From Anaerostipes caccae L1-92 (lineage in GTDB: Bacteria; Bacillota; Clostridia; Lachnospirales; Lachnospiraceae): a stretch of DNA of 64,000 nucleotides. The position numbers and the translations under genes were made by a program. The DNA lies in contig NZ_AP023027.1 in NCBI RefSeq assembly GCF_014467075.1, positions 643,001 through 707,000 of the forward strand, in the 5' to 3' direction. The notes below the pieces were generated by a model that worked only from the letters and a program-made list of their open reading frames with translations, did not search any database and was not told the DNA's origin. Shown piece by piece: positions 41,401-50,512 of this stretch; the first letter of the stretch is position 1; every line of letters begins with the position of its first letter.

Positions 41401-44146
41401 GGAGCTGACCCCGGAAGAGCAAGTGGGAAGCGAGGCCGGTACAGCCACAGAGCAAAGCAGTACAGAAGAGGAAAAACCGAAGGAAATCCAAGCTTCCGGT
41501 AAAACTGCCGCGGCTAAAAAGAAAACCAAAGGGAATCTTAAAAAGCAGCTGGCAGATAACGGACAGATCTTCCTTGATGTGAGCAAGGGAGATGTCCGTA
41601 TTACATTAAGTGGAGCGACGGGAGGCGGACTTCAGCAAAGTGAATCAAGCTTGAATCCGAAGGGATACTGGATCACCGGGACTACGACCTCCAATAACAT
41701 TGAAGTATCAGAAGGGGTAAAAACAGATATTACTCTGGAGGATGTAAGTATTACCATAGGTAAGGCAGATACAACAACAACGAAAAGAGACTGTATCAAT
41801 GTATCTCATGCAGACATAACGTTGACCTTGATCGGGGATAACAAGCTAATATGCAATACGGGTTCATCTGTAACCGGGTTCTTTGTAAATACCGGAAATG
41901 CTCTGACAAAGGATGGGATGGACGGTAGTCTGACACTCCAGTGTGAACACGCAAATGAAAAAGGACATAAATGTGACAAGTCATGCGGTTCTCTGCTTGC
42001 TAAAGGGAATCCTGAATTATGGCATGTGGGAGCAATCGGAAGTACACTGCGGAATATGCAGAAAGCAAAAGAGAGCGGATTTGCCAATTTCACAATTCGG
42101 GGAGGCAATATTGAAGCCTTGGCAGGTATCCATTCTCCAGGCATCGGTTCTGCATGTCTTTCCGAGAATTCGAGCGGAGTCTATATTTCAGGCGGAAGAG
42201 TAGAAGTTTACGGAGGAGGACATGCTCCTGGAATTGGAGCGTCAAATGATGGAAGAAGCAGAGAAACAAAAAATATTGAGATCAGCGGAGGGGATACAGT
42301 CGTCATTGCGGTGGGTGACAAAGAAACCGGGATGCCGGGCATCGGAGCCGCAAGCGGAAATGATTATGTCTCCAATGTGACAGCAGCTCCGGACTTTGGA
42401 TATCAGGGTTATATCCAGGATGGTATTTCCGAGACAGAATATACATTTGCGGACGGAACTCCATTTAAAGAAAAGACGGATATCCGGGTAGGACAATTTT
42501 ACACGATGGTCTATTTCGGACCGTTCCGTGATACCAATGAAATAGAAAAGAATACGAAGGATCAGATTGGAGCTAACCACGTGATCAGTAAAACCGGGGG
42601 AAAAGGTTTTACGAAAGAACAGTTAAAAGGATTGACGAAGGTAACAGGGAAAAATGAAAATGGAATCGATTTTAATACATCAGATTTAACCTTTACCAGA
42701 GAAGATCAGATCCAGGCGATCAATGCGGCAAAGACTTCAGGAAAAACCGGAGAGTTTCCTCTGACCTTTGCAACACCAAATGGGACAGAGACGACGGTCA
42801 CGATATATCTGAAAGCGGACGGGACTGATTCCGCTTTGATGGACCCGGAACAGCCTGAGCCAACGATCGGGGCAGACGATTTTTGTCAGGATACCGGCGG
42901 AGAAGCACTCAGTGAGGAGGATGTCAGGAAGCTTGCATCGGTGCAGGGAAAGAACTCTGATGGAACGACCTATCCGTTGGACGAGTTTACAGCAGATGCC
43001 GGTCAATTAGAATTGATCAATCATGCCAAGACAGCAGGAGAAAGCGGAAGTTTTGAACTGACCTTTACTTCTCCGGATGGAAAAAAAGCCACTGTGGAAG
43101 TAGTATTGAAAACTTATGATGAGATCACAGTTAATGAGACGACCGGAGAGCAGATCAAAGGACTGGATATCATTGGAAAGACCGGGGGAAAAGCCTTTAC
43201 AAAAGAACAGCTGATAAAGCTTTCGGATGCCACGGCCCTAAATGGAGACGGTTCTGCCATTGCAGGAACAGAATTAGTAATTCCGGATGAGAAACAGGTC
43301 AAAGCAATCAATGGAGCCAAGACTAATGGGAAAACCGGAGATTTTCCGCTGACCATAGAGACGCCGGGCGGGACAGGAATTACGATCCGGGTGTATCTGA
43401 GAGACAGCGGAACGGATGAGACAAAAAATGGAGAGCAGCGAGGAAGTCTCGGCGCTAATGATACTGCACAGCTTACCGGAGGAATTGGCTTCAGTGAGGA
43501 GGAAATTACAAAACTTTGCAAAGCCAAAGGGAAAAATAAATACGGTAATAATGCAGCAGTGATCGTGGATAAAGGACAGCTGGGAACAATTAATGAGATC
43601 AAGAAAGCAGGAAAGACCGGAGACTTTCCACTTACCTTTTCTCTGGAGGACGGTACGAAAGCGGAGGTAACCGTTACTTTGACGGGAAATCACACAGTAA
43701 TATTTGATTCAAACGGAGGAGATTATCACCCGGACGACCAGATTGTTGCAGGCGGCAGTCCTGCGGCAGAACCGAGAGAGCCGAAAAAAGAAGGGTATGT
43801 GTTTGAAGGCTGGTATTATACGGATGAAGACGGCGGGCAGAAGAGATGGGATTTTGCAGATCCGGTGAACAGCAGTATGACCCTGAAGGCCAGATGGAAA
43901 AAGATTCCCGAAGCTGCTTCAGGGGAGGAAAAGGATTCCACAGCAAGTCAAGACAGGACAGGATCAGAGAATCATGATAAGGACAAGTGGAAGTACGGCG
44001 AAGTTAAGGGAAATAAAGAGACAGACAAAAACAGAGGTGCGGATACAGCAAAGACAGGAGAGGACGGGAAACTGATTTGGCTCCTTGGTTGTACAGCAGG
44101 CAGTTGTATCTTTGGGTGGAAAAAGAAAAAAGCAGGTTTATCATAA
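41351..44146 (+). CDS. Phase-variable locus 5, large surface-protein body
   Basis: Open over 931 codons; the ATG at 41351 lies in the signal-peptide region in the wrong frame, so the real body begins after the tract at 41386. Order: Glu/Thr linker, FLDVSKGDVRIT and GATGGGLQQ (without a tract here), beta-helix-like region (to about 370), CEHANEKGHKC motif, YFGPFRDTN, four repeats of about 100 residues (TGGKGF, TGGEAL, TGGKAF, TGGIGF), a Listeria-Bacteroides repeat (GYVFEGWYYTD), linker with WKYGE, TAKTGEDG, membrane helix and basic end. Has twice as many repeats as loci 1-4. Confidence 0.75.
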   Translation: MERKWLENPGGGISRIEELTPEEQVGSEAGTATEQSSTEEEKPKEIQASGKTAAAKKKTKGNLKKQLADNGQIFLDVSKGDVRITLSGATGGGLQQSESSLNPKGYWITGTTTSNNIEVSEGVKTDITLEDVSITIGKADTTTTKRDCINVSHADITLTLIGDNKLICNTGSSVTGFFVNTGNALTKDGMDGSLTLQCEHANEKGHKCDKSCGSLLAKGNPELWHVGAIGSTLRNMQKAKESGFANFTIRGGNIEALAGIHSPGIGSACLSENSSGVYISGGRVEVYGGGHAPGIGASNDGRSRETKNIEISGGDTVVIAVGDKETGMPGIGAASGNDYVSNVTAAPDFGYQGYIQDGISETEYTFADGTPFKEKTDIRVGQFYTMVYFGPFRDTNEIEKNTKDQIGANHVISKTGGKGFTKEQLKGLTKVTGKNENGIDFNTSDLTFTREDQIQAINAAKTSGKTGEFPLTFATPNGTETTVTIYLKADGTDSALMDPEQPEPTIGADDFCQDTGGEALSEEDVRKLASVQGKNSDGTTYPLDEFTADAGQLELINHAKTAGESGSFELTFTSPDGKKATVEVVLKTYDEITVNETTGEQIKGLDIIGKTGGKAFTKEQLIKLSDATALNGDGSAIAGTELVIPDEKQVKAINGAKTNGKTGDFPLTIETPGGTGITIRVYLRDSGTDETKNGEQRGSLGANDTAQLTGGIGFSEEEITKLCKAKGKNKYGNNAAVIVDKGQLGTINEIKKAGKTGDFPLTFSLEDGTKAEVTVTLTGNHTVIFDSNGGDYHPDDQIVAGGSPAAEPREPKKEGYVFEGWYYTDEDGGQKRWDFADPVNSSMTLKARWKKIPEAASGEEKDSTASQDRTGSENHDKDKWKYGEVKGNKETDKNRGADTAKTGEDGKLIWLLGCTAGSCIFGWKKKKAGLS
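41377..41385 (+). repeat. Homopolymeric G tract (G9), locus 5 phase switch
   Basis: Nine G after TCC. Out of frame by one; G8 or G11 is needed. Confidence 0.85.
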
Positions 44147-44161
44147 ATATAGTGGAAAAGG

Positions 44162-44190
44162 GGCAGAGCAGTTTTTAGTTCTGCCTTTTT
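44162..44190 (+). terminator. Terminator after locus 5
   Basis: GGCAGA / TCTGCC stem with a T run, 11 bp before the locus 6 CTAAC box. Confidence 0.7.
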
Positions 44191-44200
44191 AAATCTTTGT

Positions 44201-44233
44201 CTAACCATCTGTGAGATATGATTTTCTTATAAA
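44201..44233 (+). promoter_or_regulatory. Shared CTAAC...TATAAA upstream signature, locus 6
   Basis: CTAAC 44201-44205 and TATAAA 44228-44233, 22 bp apart; TTTTCTTATAAAG matches loci 5 and 7. Confidence 0.6.
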
Positions 44234-44295
44234 GGTTAAACAAATAAAATATGCCTGGAAAGCGCGCAAAGGGCATGAGAAAGGACGGAGAGAGA

Positions 44296-44439
44296 ATGAA
44301 GAAACCATGGATGAAACGATTGGCGGCTGTTTCTTTGACTTTAGCTTTAGAAACAGGGGCAGGAACACTGCTCAGAGCATATGAAGAGGAAATATCTAGA
44401 AAAACCGGGGGGGGGGTATTTGTGAAATACAGGAAATAG
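44296..44439 (+). CDS. Phase-variable locus 6, signal-peptide leader (OFF)
   Basis: 47 residues from the ATG at 44296 (MKKPWMKRLAAVSL), with AAGGACGGAGAG upstream; the in-frame codon at 44251 has no ribosome site. The core ends GTLLRAYEEE, then SRKTGGGVFVKYRK and stop. G8 or G11 would give GGGICEIQEIAPESE into the body. Confidence 0.72.
   Translation: MKKPWMKRLAAVSLTLALETGAGTLLRAYEEEISRKTGGGVFVKYRK
44407..44416 (+). repeat. Homopolymeric G tract (G10), locus 6 phase switch
   Basis: Ten G after AAAACC. Out of frame by two (or minus one); G8 or G11 is in frame. Confidence 0.85.
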
Positions 44440-44594
44440 CCCCGGAAAGTGAAACACAAGATACAGGAGGGGAAACTTCTGGAACCACAGAGACCCCAGA
44501 ACAGACACAGCCGGGAAGTACGGAGAATACGGAAGAACAGCCAGCAGTAAAGGAAGAGACAGACAGCACGGAGACAGAGAAAGAAACTGTTTCG

Positions 44595-47180
44595 GTGAAA
44601 AATCCAGTCAAAAAAGCGGTACAGAAAAAGAAGCTTGCTCAGAACGGACAGACCCTTCTCGATGTAGGACAGGGAGATATCCGGATCACGGAACACGGAG
44701 CCGAGGGCGGAGGACTGCCGGAAAATGAGACAGCCCTGAACCCGAAGGGATACTGGATTACGGGAACAACGACTCAATATAATGTAATAGTGGAAAAGGA
44801 TGTCACTGTTGATCTTACTTTAGACAATGTTGACATCTCTTGTGATACCAAAAAAATGGACTGCATCAACGTTTCCCATGCGAATGTCACGATAACACTT
44901 AGAGGGAAAAATCAGCTTTTGTGTAATTCCGGCGGAAACGGAAATGGTTTAGAGGGCTGCGCGCTGGCAAAAGACGGCATGGACGGCAGTCTGACGATAC
45001 AGTGTGAATCGGCGGACAAAAAGGGGCATAAGTGCAACTTGTCCTGTGGATCGTTAACGGCCAAAGGGGACCCTGGAATAACGCATGCAGGATCTATTGG
45101 GAGTACAGTAAGAAATACTTATGGTTCGGGTACAACAAAAGAGGAGATGGGATTCTCTAACTTTACCATAGAGGGAGGGAATATAGAGGCTTCCGGCGGA
45201 GATCACTGTCCAGGCATCGGCTGTGCCTGTGTCAGTGAATATTACAGCAGCGGCTATGGATATACAAAGAATATCAGAATATCCGGAGGAAATGTTACTG
45301 CCACAGGAACTGCTTATGGTTCAGGCATTGGTTCTGGCTATGGAAGCAAGGTTGAGGGAGTTTATATTACCGGGGGAACTGTTATGGCCAGGGGAGGTTA
45401 TCGGGCTCCGGGAATCGGGGCATCAGATTGTGGCACTTACACCCAATCCACAGAGACTGTGGATCTTGAGATCAGCGGTGGAGATACGGTGGTAACAGCA
45501 GTCGGTGACCAGTCTACGGATATGCCCGGAATCGGAGCTGCATTGGGACTGGACTACGTAAAGAATGCAAATGTTATTCCAAAAGAAAGGTATCAGGGTT
45601 ATATTCAGGATGGAGAGTCAGAAGATAATTACTTATTTTCAAATGATACTCCATTTTCAGAAAAATCAGAGATTAAAGTTAAAAAGTTTTTCACAATGGT
45701 ATATTTTGGTCCTTACCGGGATTCCAATGGAATCGACCAGGATACAAAAGAGCAGCTGGGAGCCAATCATGTGATCAGCAAAACGGGAGGCGATGAATTT
45801 ACCCAGGGACAGATAAAAGCTTTAACTAAGGTGACCGGAAAGCAGGCAGACGGATCTACAATCCCTGACAGTAAGATCCTCTTTGATGATCCCAGCCAGC
45901 TGGAAGCGGTCAATCAGGCAAAAAAGGAAGGAAAGACCGGAGAATACCCGCTGACATTTTCCACAGAAAACGGCACGAAAGTGACGGTTACCATTTGTCT
46001 CCGGAGCGAGGGGACAGATTCAGCAGAATTGGATGTGCAGAATCCGTCTTCTGTGATCGGTGCAAACAGTTTCCAGTCAGAATCCGGAGGACCGGCTTTT
46101 ACAGAGCAGGAGGTCAAAGAACTCGGTAAGCTGAAAGGGAAAGATAAGGACGGAAACAATATACCTTTTGATGACATAAAACTTTCCAAGGAGCAGCTGG
46201 ATCAGATCAATGATGCCAAGACAGCCAATAAAAACGGGTCATTTACACTTACCTTTGAAACTCCGGATGGCAAAAAGGCAGAAATCACAGTCACTTTGAC
46301 CGGAGGGCGTGACGTGACAAACGTGACAGAGAGCGGGGACAAGATCATGGCGAATCATGTGATCAGCAGCACAGGGGGAAAAGGTTTTACAGAAGCCCAG
46401 ATAAAGGTTCTCACTGGCCTGGCAGGAAGCAAAGATGACGGCACGCCGTACACGATAGATGAACTGAGTTTTTCTGATGCTAAACAGTTGGAAAAGATCA
46501 ATAAAGCTAAGACATCAGGCAAGACCGGAGACTACCCATTGTCTTTTCAGACACCCCAGGGGACAGAGATTACCGTTACGGTATATCTGAGAAAAGAGGG
46601 CAGTGATAATGCCGAATACCGTCCGGAAGCTCCTTCGGCATCCATCGGAGCAAATGACACGGTCCAGCCGACCGGAGGCAAAGCTTTTACCGAGGATGAG
46701 ATCATAAACCTGTGCGGTGCAAAGGGAAAGGATAAAGATGGGGTCGATGCGCAGATCACTGTCAATAAAAAACAGCTGGATGTGATCAATGGAGCGAAAG
46801 CAGCAGGAAAAACAGGCAGTTTTGAGCTTACATTTTCTATGCCGGATGGTACAGAAGTAACGGTTAAGGTTACGCTGACAGGGGAACATAAGGTATCTTT
46901 TGATTCAAAGGGAGGAAGTTATACTCCGGATGTCCAGAAGGTAGAAGGAGGTAAACAGGCAGTCAAGCCGAAAGAGCCGCAGAAAAAAGGATATACTTTT
47001 GAGGGCTGGTTTTATACAGATGAAAATGGAATTGAGACTGTATGGGATTTCAGCACACCGGTACATCAGGATATGACATTGAAGGCCAGGTGGAAAAAAG
47101 CAGCGGAACAATTAAATGTACAGGAGATGGGGGAAACATCAGGAGACAAAAAAACGAAAAACAAAAAGGATGAAAGCTGA
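44595..47180 (+). CDS. Phase-variable locus 6, large surface-protein body
   Basis: 861 residues from an internal start; the frame is open from the tract at 44417, adding a Thr/Glu/Gln-rich linker. Order: TLLDVGQGDIRIT, beta-helix-like region (to about 350), CESADKKGHKC motif, YFGPYRDSN, four repeats, Listeria-Bacteroides repeat (GYTFEGWFYTD), linker. It stops at a TGA (47178-47180) exactly where the other members have the Trp of the W-x-Y motif. The anchor is encoded just downstream in the same frame. Confidence 0.75.
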   Translation: MKNPVKKAVQKKKLAQNGQTLLDVGQGDIRITEHGAEGGGLPENETALNPKGYWITGTTTQYNVIVEKDVTVDLTLDNVDISCDTKKMDCINVSHANVTITLRGKNQLLCNSGGNGNGLEGCALAKDGMDGSLTIQCESADKKGHKCNLSCGSLTAKGDPGITHAGSIGSTVRNTYGSGTTKEEMGFSNFTIEGGNIEASGGDHCPGIGCACVSEYYSSGYGYTKNIRISGGNVTATGTAYGSGIGSGYGSKVEGVYITGGTVMARGGYRAPGIGASDCGTYTQSTETVDLEISGGDTVVTAVGDQSTDMPGIGAALGLDYVKNANVIPKERYQGYIQDGESEDNYLFSNDTPFSEKSEIKVKKFFTMVYFGPYRDSNGIDQDTKEQLGANHVISKTGGDEFTQGQIKALTKVTGKQADGSTIPDSKILFDDPSQLEAVNQAKKEGKTGEYPLTFSTENGTKVTVTICLRSEGTDSAELDVQNPSSVIGANSFQSESGGPAFTEQEVKELGKLKGKDKDGNNIPFDDIKLSKEQLDQINDAKTANKNGSFTLTFETPDGKKAEITVTLTGGRDVTNVTESGDKIMANHVISSTGGKGFTEAQIKVLTGLAGSKDDGTPYTIDELSFSDAKQLEKINKAKTSGKTGDYPLSFQTPQGTEITVTVYLRKEGSDNAEYRPEAPSASIGANDTVQPTGGKAFTEDEIINLCGAKGKDKDGVDAQITVNKKQLDVINGAKAAGKTGSFELTFSMPDGTEVTVKVTLTGEHKVSFDSKGGSYTPDVQKVEGGKQAVKPKEPQKKGYTFEGWFYTDENGIETVWDFSTPVHQDMTLKARWKKAAEQLNVQEMGETSGDKKTKNKKDES

Positions 47181-47330
47181 AATTATAAAGAGCTCACTAA
47201 GAACGGCACAGAAACGGCATCATCGGCAAAGACCGGGGATGAGAACAGAGTGCCGTGGCTGTCCGGATGTATAGCCGGTGCAGCTGGTATTTTATTCTGG
47301 AAGAGCAGCCGGAGACGGAAGAGAAAGTAA
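47181..47330 (+). pseudogene. Anchor segment of locus 6, cut off by a TGA
   Basis: In frame with the body after the stop, it reads NYKELTKNG, SAKTGDENR, a hydrophobic helix (LSGCIAGAAGILF) and a basic end before TAA at 47328. TGG to TGA at the conserved Trp is a one-base change, so this is a recent nonsense mutation that would leave the protein unanchored. Confidence 0.7.
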
Positions 47331-47481
47331 AATTATAGAAGGGGATAACTTATGGTATTATCTGTAAGTTATTCCTCTTTTGTATATACAAGAATAGTAA
47401 AAATATGGTAAAAATAGATGTGCGGATATATAGGTCAGCAGATATATTATTTTTGTAATATCAAATAAAGGAGGTATTACA

Positions 47482-47730
47482 ATGCCATCAGTAGAAAAAA
47501 TAATTAGTGATATAATATGTGCTGAAAAAAACAGCAATATTAAGTTTAGAGATTTGCAAAGGGTGCTTGACGTTATGGGTTTTAGATGTAGAATAAAAGG
47601 AGACCACTTTATATATTATAAAGACGGAATTAATGAAATTATTAATATACAGCCAAAAGGAAATAAGGCAAAACCTTACCAAGTAAAGCAAATTAGAAAC
47701 TTGATTCTGAAATATAAGTTGGAGGTATAG
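47482..47730 (+). CDS. hicA: HicA-family toxin
   Basis: 82 residues with GGAGG upstream. The double-stranded-RNA-binding-like fold of HicA is visible: FRDLQRVLDVMGFRCRIKGD, HFIYYKDG and a final KPYQVKQIRNLILKY. The conserved Gly-x-His of HicA is represented by KGDHF. Such toxins cleave mRNA. Followed 3 bp later by hicB. Confidence 0.8.
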   Translation: MPSVEKIISDIICAEKNSNIKFRDLQRVLDVMGFRCRIKGDHFIYYKDGINEIINIQPKGNKAKPYQVKQIRNLILKYKLEV

Positions 47731-47733
47731 CTA

Positions 47734-47943
47734 ATGTTTAAATATGAAATTATTATATACTGGAGTAAAGATGATGATTGTTATATAGCCGAAGTGCCGG
47801 AACTTCCCGGATGTATGGCTGATGGAAAAACACAGGAGGATGCACTGTACAATGCCCAGATCGTGATCAAAGAATGGATTGAAACGGCAAAAGAAATGGG
47901 CAGGGAAATTCCGGAGCCTCAGGGGAAACTGATGTATGCTTAG
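47734..47943 (+). CDS. hicB: HicB-family antitoxin
   Basis: 69 residues: EIIIYWSKDDDCYIAEVPEL, PGCMADGKTQEDALYNAQ and a final acidic helix match the HicB partial RNase H-like fold. It has no C-terminal DNA-binding domain, so it is the short form. Forms a neutralising complex with HicA. Confidence 0.85.
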   Translation: MFKYEIIIYWSKDDDCYIAEVPELPGCMADGKTQEDALYNAQIVIKEWIETAKEMGREIPEPQGKLMYA

Positions 47944-48024
47944 CAGAATCATGACTGCTTATTATATTTGTGTTTAACTCTTGCAAAATATTTCTATAAG
48001 GGGCTGTAAAATAAGCCCTTAATT

Positions 48025-48066
48025 AAGAATCGCCAGTTCCGGCAGATGTCGGAACTGGCGATTCTT
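48025..48066. terminator. Strong hairpin between hicB and the ClC gene
   Basis: AAGAATCGCCAGTTCCG pairs with CGGAACTGGCGATTCTT over 17 bp. A second smaller hairpin AAGGGGCT / AGCCCTT lies at about 47998-48020. Confidence 0.75.
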
Positions 48067-48112
48067 CGCTTTCATATTCACTATTTAACGAAATTCTTGA
48101 TTATAAAAATGT

Positions 48113-49672
48113 CTATCCCGCCGTAATCTCTCCGCAGATAAGCTGGAAGCTTTCCGTCACCATTCCCAGGTAGTCTTCCTCCACCAGGACAACTAGCGTA
48201 TCGCCGGAGTGTACCACGGTGCTTCCTTTGGCGATGATCTCTTCCTTGCCCCGGCTGATGGTGACGATCAGGCAGTGTTCCGGCCAGGCCACATCTTTGA
48301 TTTTTTTCCCTACAGCAAGGCAGGTTGTTCCGACAACAAAACTTGAGAGTACTTTACCCTCTGCGGCATCCGTTGTTTTTAATCCCTTTTTTGCGAGAAT
48401 GCGGCCCAGAAGACTCTCGTAGATCGGCTCGCTTTTCAGAAGATGGGCAATCACATAGGCAGTCAGTGACACAACGGCCAGGGAAAGAAAGTGTTCAAAT
48501 GTCCCTGTCATTTCCGCAATCAGAATGACGCCGGTGATCGGGGCCCTGACGATGGCAGTGAAAAATCCGGCCATAGCAAGGATAATAAAGTTGATGATGT
48601 AATCCTGACTGATGCCTGTAAGTCCTGTGACGGAGGTTCCATAGATGGAACCAATGTAGGCACCAAGGATCAGGAGAGGGAAGAAGATGCCTCCCGGTGC
48701 TCCGGAGCCAAAGCTGACTGCCGAAAACAGAAACTTTCCAAGGAGAAGAAGCACCATAGACCCGATCAGGAGATGGCCGCTCTCCAGGCGTGTAATCATG
48801 GCATGGCCTCCTGCGAGTACGGAAGGAAGGCAGTAGCACAGCACACCCGATACTAGGAACGGGATTACGGTCCTGTACTCCGGTTTCAGGAAGGAAAGTT
48901 TTTTGTAAATATCCTGACCCTTCAGCATGACACAGTTGTATAAGGCCCCGGCAGCGCCGAGGATGATCCCGAGCAGGATCAAAAGGCCGTAGTATTTAAG
49001 CGGAAGGGCAGATTTCAGCTGAAACTCAAACACCGGAGACAATCCGAATACATTTTTAGAGATAAAATCCGAGGTCAGGGCACCGGCGGTGACACAGACC
49101 AGCATGGAACTGTTAAAGTTCTTCTGAATTTCTTCCAGAGCAAACATAATGCCTGCCAGAGGCGCGTTAAAAGCAGCGGCCAGACCCGCGCCGGAACCGC
49201 AGACTTCCATGATCCTTTCTTTTGTCTTGCTCTTTCCTGTGATCTTTGCAAGTCCTTTGGCGGCCATAGCGCCCAGCTGGACAGAGGGGCCCTCGCGTCC
49301 AAGGGACAGACCGCCGAGGATCGAGAGAGTGCCGCCTGTGATCTTTGTGATCAGTACGCTGACCCAGTTTTGACTTATGTATCCTTTCATCTCCCCCTGT
49401 ACCTGGGGGATACCGCTTCCGGAGCACATTTCATCCCATTTGACCAGTCTTCCTACGATCAGACCCAGGATAATCAGAACGGCAAACCAGCCTGCAATAT
49501 AGAAGGCGTTTCCCTTTGTAAAGTCTATGATGCGGAATAAAAGAGACTCCGCGTGATTTAATAAAATACGGTAGATGACGGCAATACAGCCGGCAAATAT
49601 CCCCACCAGGAGTCCGTCGAATACAATCGAGATGGACAGAGAGTGGGGATTTTCCATTTTTGAAGTTTTCAT
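48113..49672 (-). CDS. ClC-family chloride channel/antiporter with TrkA-C domain
   Basis: About 519 residues from the ATG at 49672 with AAGGAGG 10 bp upstream. About 10-12 membrane helices carry the ClC selectivity motifs GSGIPQV, GREGPSVQLG and GAPGGIFFPL. A cytoplasmic TrkA-C (RCK) domain fills the last 80 residues (LIVTISRGKEEIIAKGSTVVHSGDTLVVLV), as in some bacterial ClC proteins. Exchanges chloride (or fluoride) and protons. Confidence 0.9.
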   Translation of the reverse strand: MKTSKMENPHSLSISIVFDGLLVGIFAGCIAVIYRILLNHAESLLFRIIDFTKGNAFYIAGWFAVLIILGLIVGRLVKWDEMCSGSGIPQVQGEMKGYISQNWVSVLITKITGGTLSILGGLSLGREGPSVQLGAMAAKGLAKITGKSKTKERIMEVCGSGAGLAAAFNAPLAGIMFALEEIQKNFNSSMLVCVTAGALTSDFISKNVFGLSPVFEFQLKSALPLKYYGLLILLGIILGAAGALYNCVMLKGQDIYKKLSFLKPEYRTVIPFLVSGVLCYCLPSVLAGGHAMITRLESGHLLIGSMVLLLLGKFLFSAVSFGSGAPGGIFFPLLILGAYIGSIYGTSVTGLTGISQDYIINFIILAMAGFFTAIVRAPITGVILIAEMTGTFEHFLSLAVVSLTAYVIAHLLKSEPIYESLLGRILAKKGLKTTDAAEGKVLSSFVVGTTCLAVGKKIKDVAWPEHCLIVTISRGKEEIIAKGSTVVHSGDTLVVLVEEDYLGMVTESFQLICGEITAG

Positions 49673-49828
49673 ATGCGACAATCCTCCTTTGTCATATTTA
49701 TCTTATCACAAGATGTGCCAAAGAAAAAGGAATCTGCGCATTTCTCGGGTTTGCAAAACAGGGCCTGATAGTTTATAATACACACGTATATTATAAAGAA
49801 ATTTAAGGAACAGATTGGAGAACAGAGT

Positions 49829-50503
49829 ATGCCACCGATTACAAATGACTGGGCTGAGCATCTGAAAGAAGAATACAAAAAGCCGTATTATAAAAAGCTG
49901 TATCAGACAGTGACGGCTGAGTACGCACAGAAGAACATCTTTCCGCCGGCGGATGATATTTTTAACGCGTTCCACCTGACGCCTTTGAGCAGGGTAAAGG
50001 TGGTCATCTTAGGCCAGGACCCATACCACAATGTAGGACAGGCCCACGGGCTTTCTTTTTCCGTAAAGCCGGGAGTACAGACGCCGCCGTCCCTGGTCAA
50101 CATTTACCAGGAACTGCACGAGGATCTGGGCTGCTACATACCAAACAACGGATATCTGACCAAATGGGCCGAACAGGGAGTTCTGCTGTTAAATACGGTA
50201 CTGACCGTCCAGGCGCACAAGGCCAATTCCCACAAGGATATCGGATGGGAAGAGTTTACGGACGCCGCGATCCGCATATTAAATGAGCAGGACCGTCCGA
50301 TCGTCTATCTTCTGTGGGGACGGAATGCCCAGAATAAAAAATGGATGCTTACCAATCCGAAGCATCTGGTACTTGAAGCGCCTCACCCGAGTCCTTTTTC
50401 TGCGTCCAGAGGGTTTTTCGGATGCCGTCATTTCAGCAGAACCAATGAATTTCTGAAAGAGCACGGCATTGAACCGGTGGACTGGCAGATCGAGAATATA
50501 TAG
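49829..50503 (+). CDS. ung: Uracil-DNA glycosylase
   Basis: 224 residues of family 1 UDG. The catalytic water-activating motif is GQDPYH, the uracil-binding LLLNTVLTV follows, and the DNA-intercalating loop is HPSPFSASRGFFGCRHF. Removes uracil from DNA. Followed by a HAD gene 9 bp later. Confidence 0.95.
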   Translation: MPPITNDWAEHLKEEYKKPYYKKLYQTVTAEYAQKNIFPPADDIFNAFHLTPLSRVKVVILGQDPYHNVGQAHGLSFSVKPGVQTPPSLVNIYQELHEDLGCYIPNNGYLTKWAEQGVLLLNTVLTVQAHKANSHKDIGWEEFTDAAIRILNEQDRPIVYLLWGRNAQNKKWMLTNPKHLVLEAPHPSPFSASRGFFGCRHFSRTNEFLKEHGIEPVDWQIENI

Positions 50504-50512
50504 GAGTGAAGC

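Noticed and set aside
47181..47330. A separate small membrane protein gene after locus 6
   Set aside because: It is the in-frame anchor of locus 6 beyond a TGA; no start codon with ribosome site is present.
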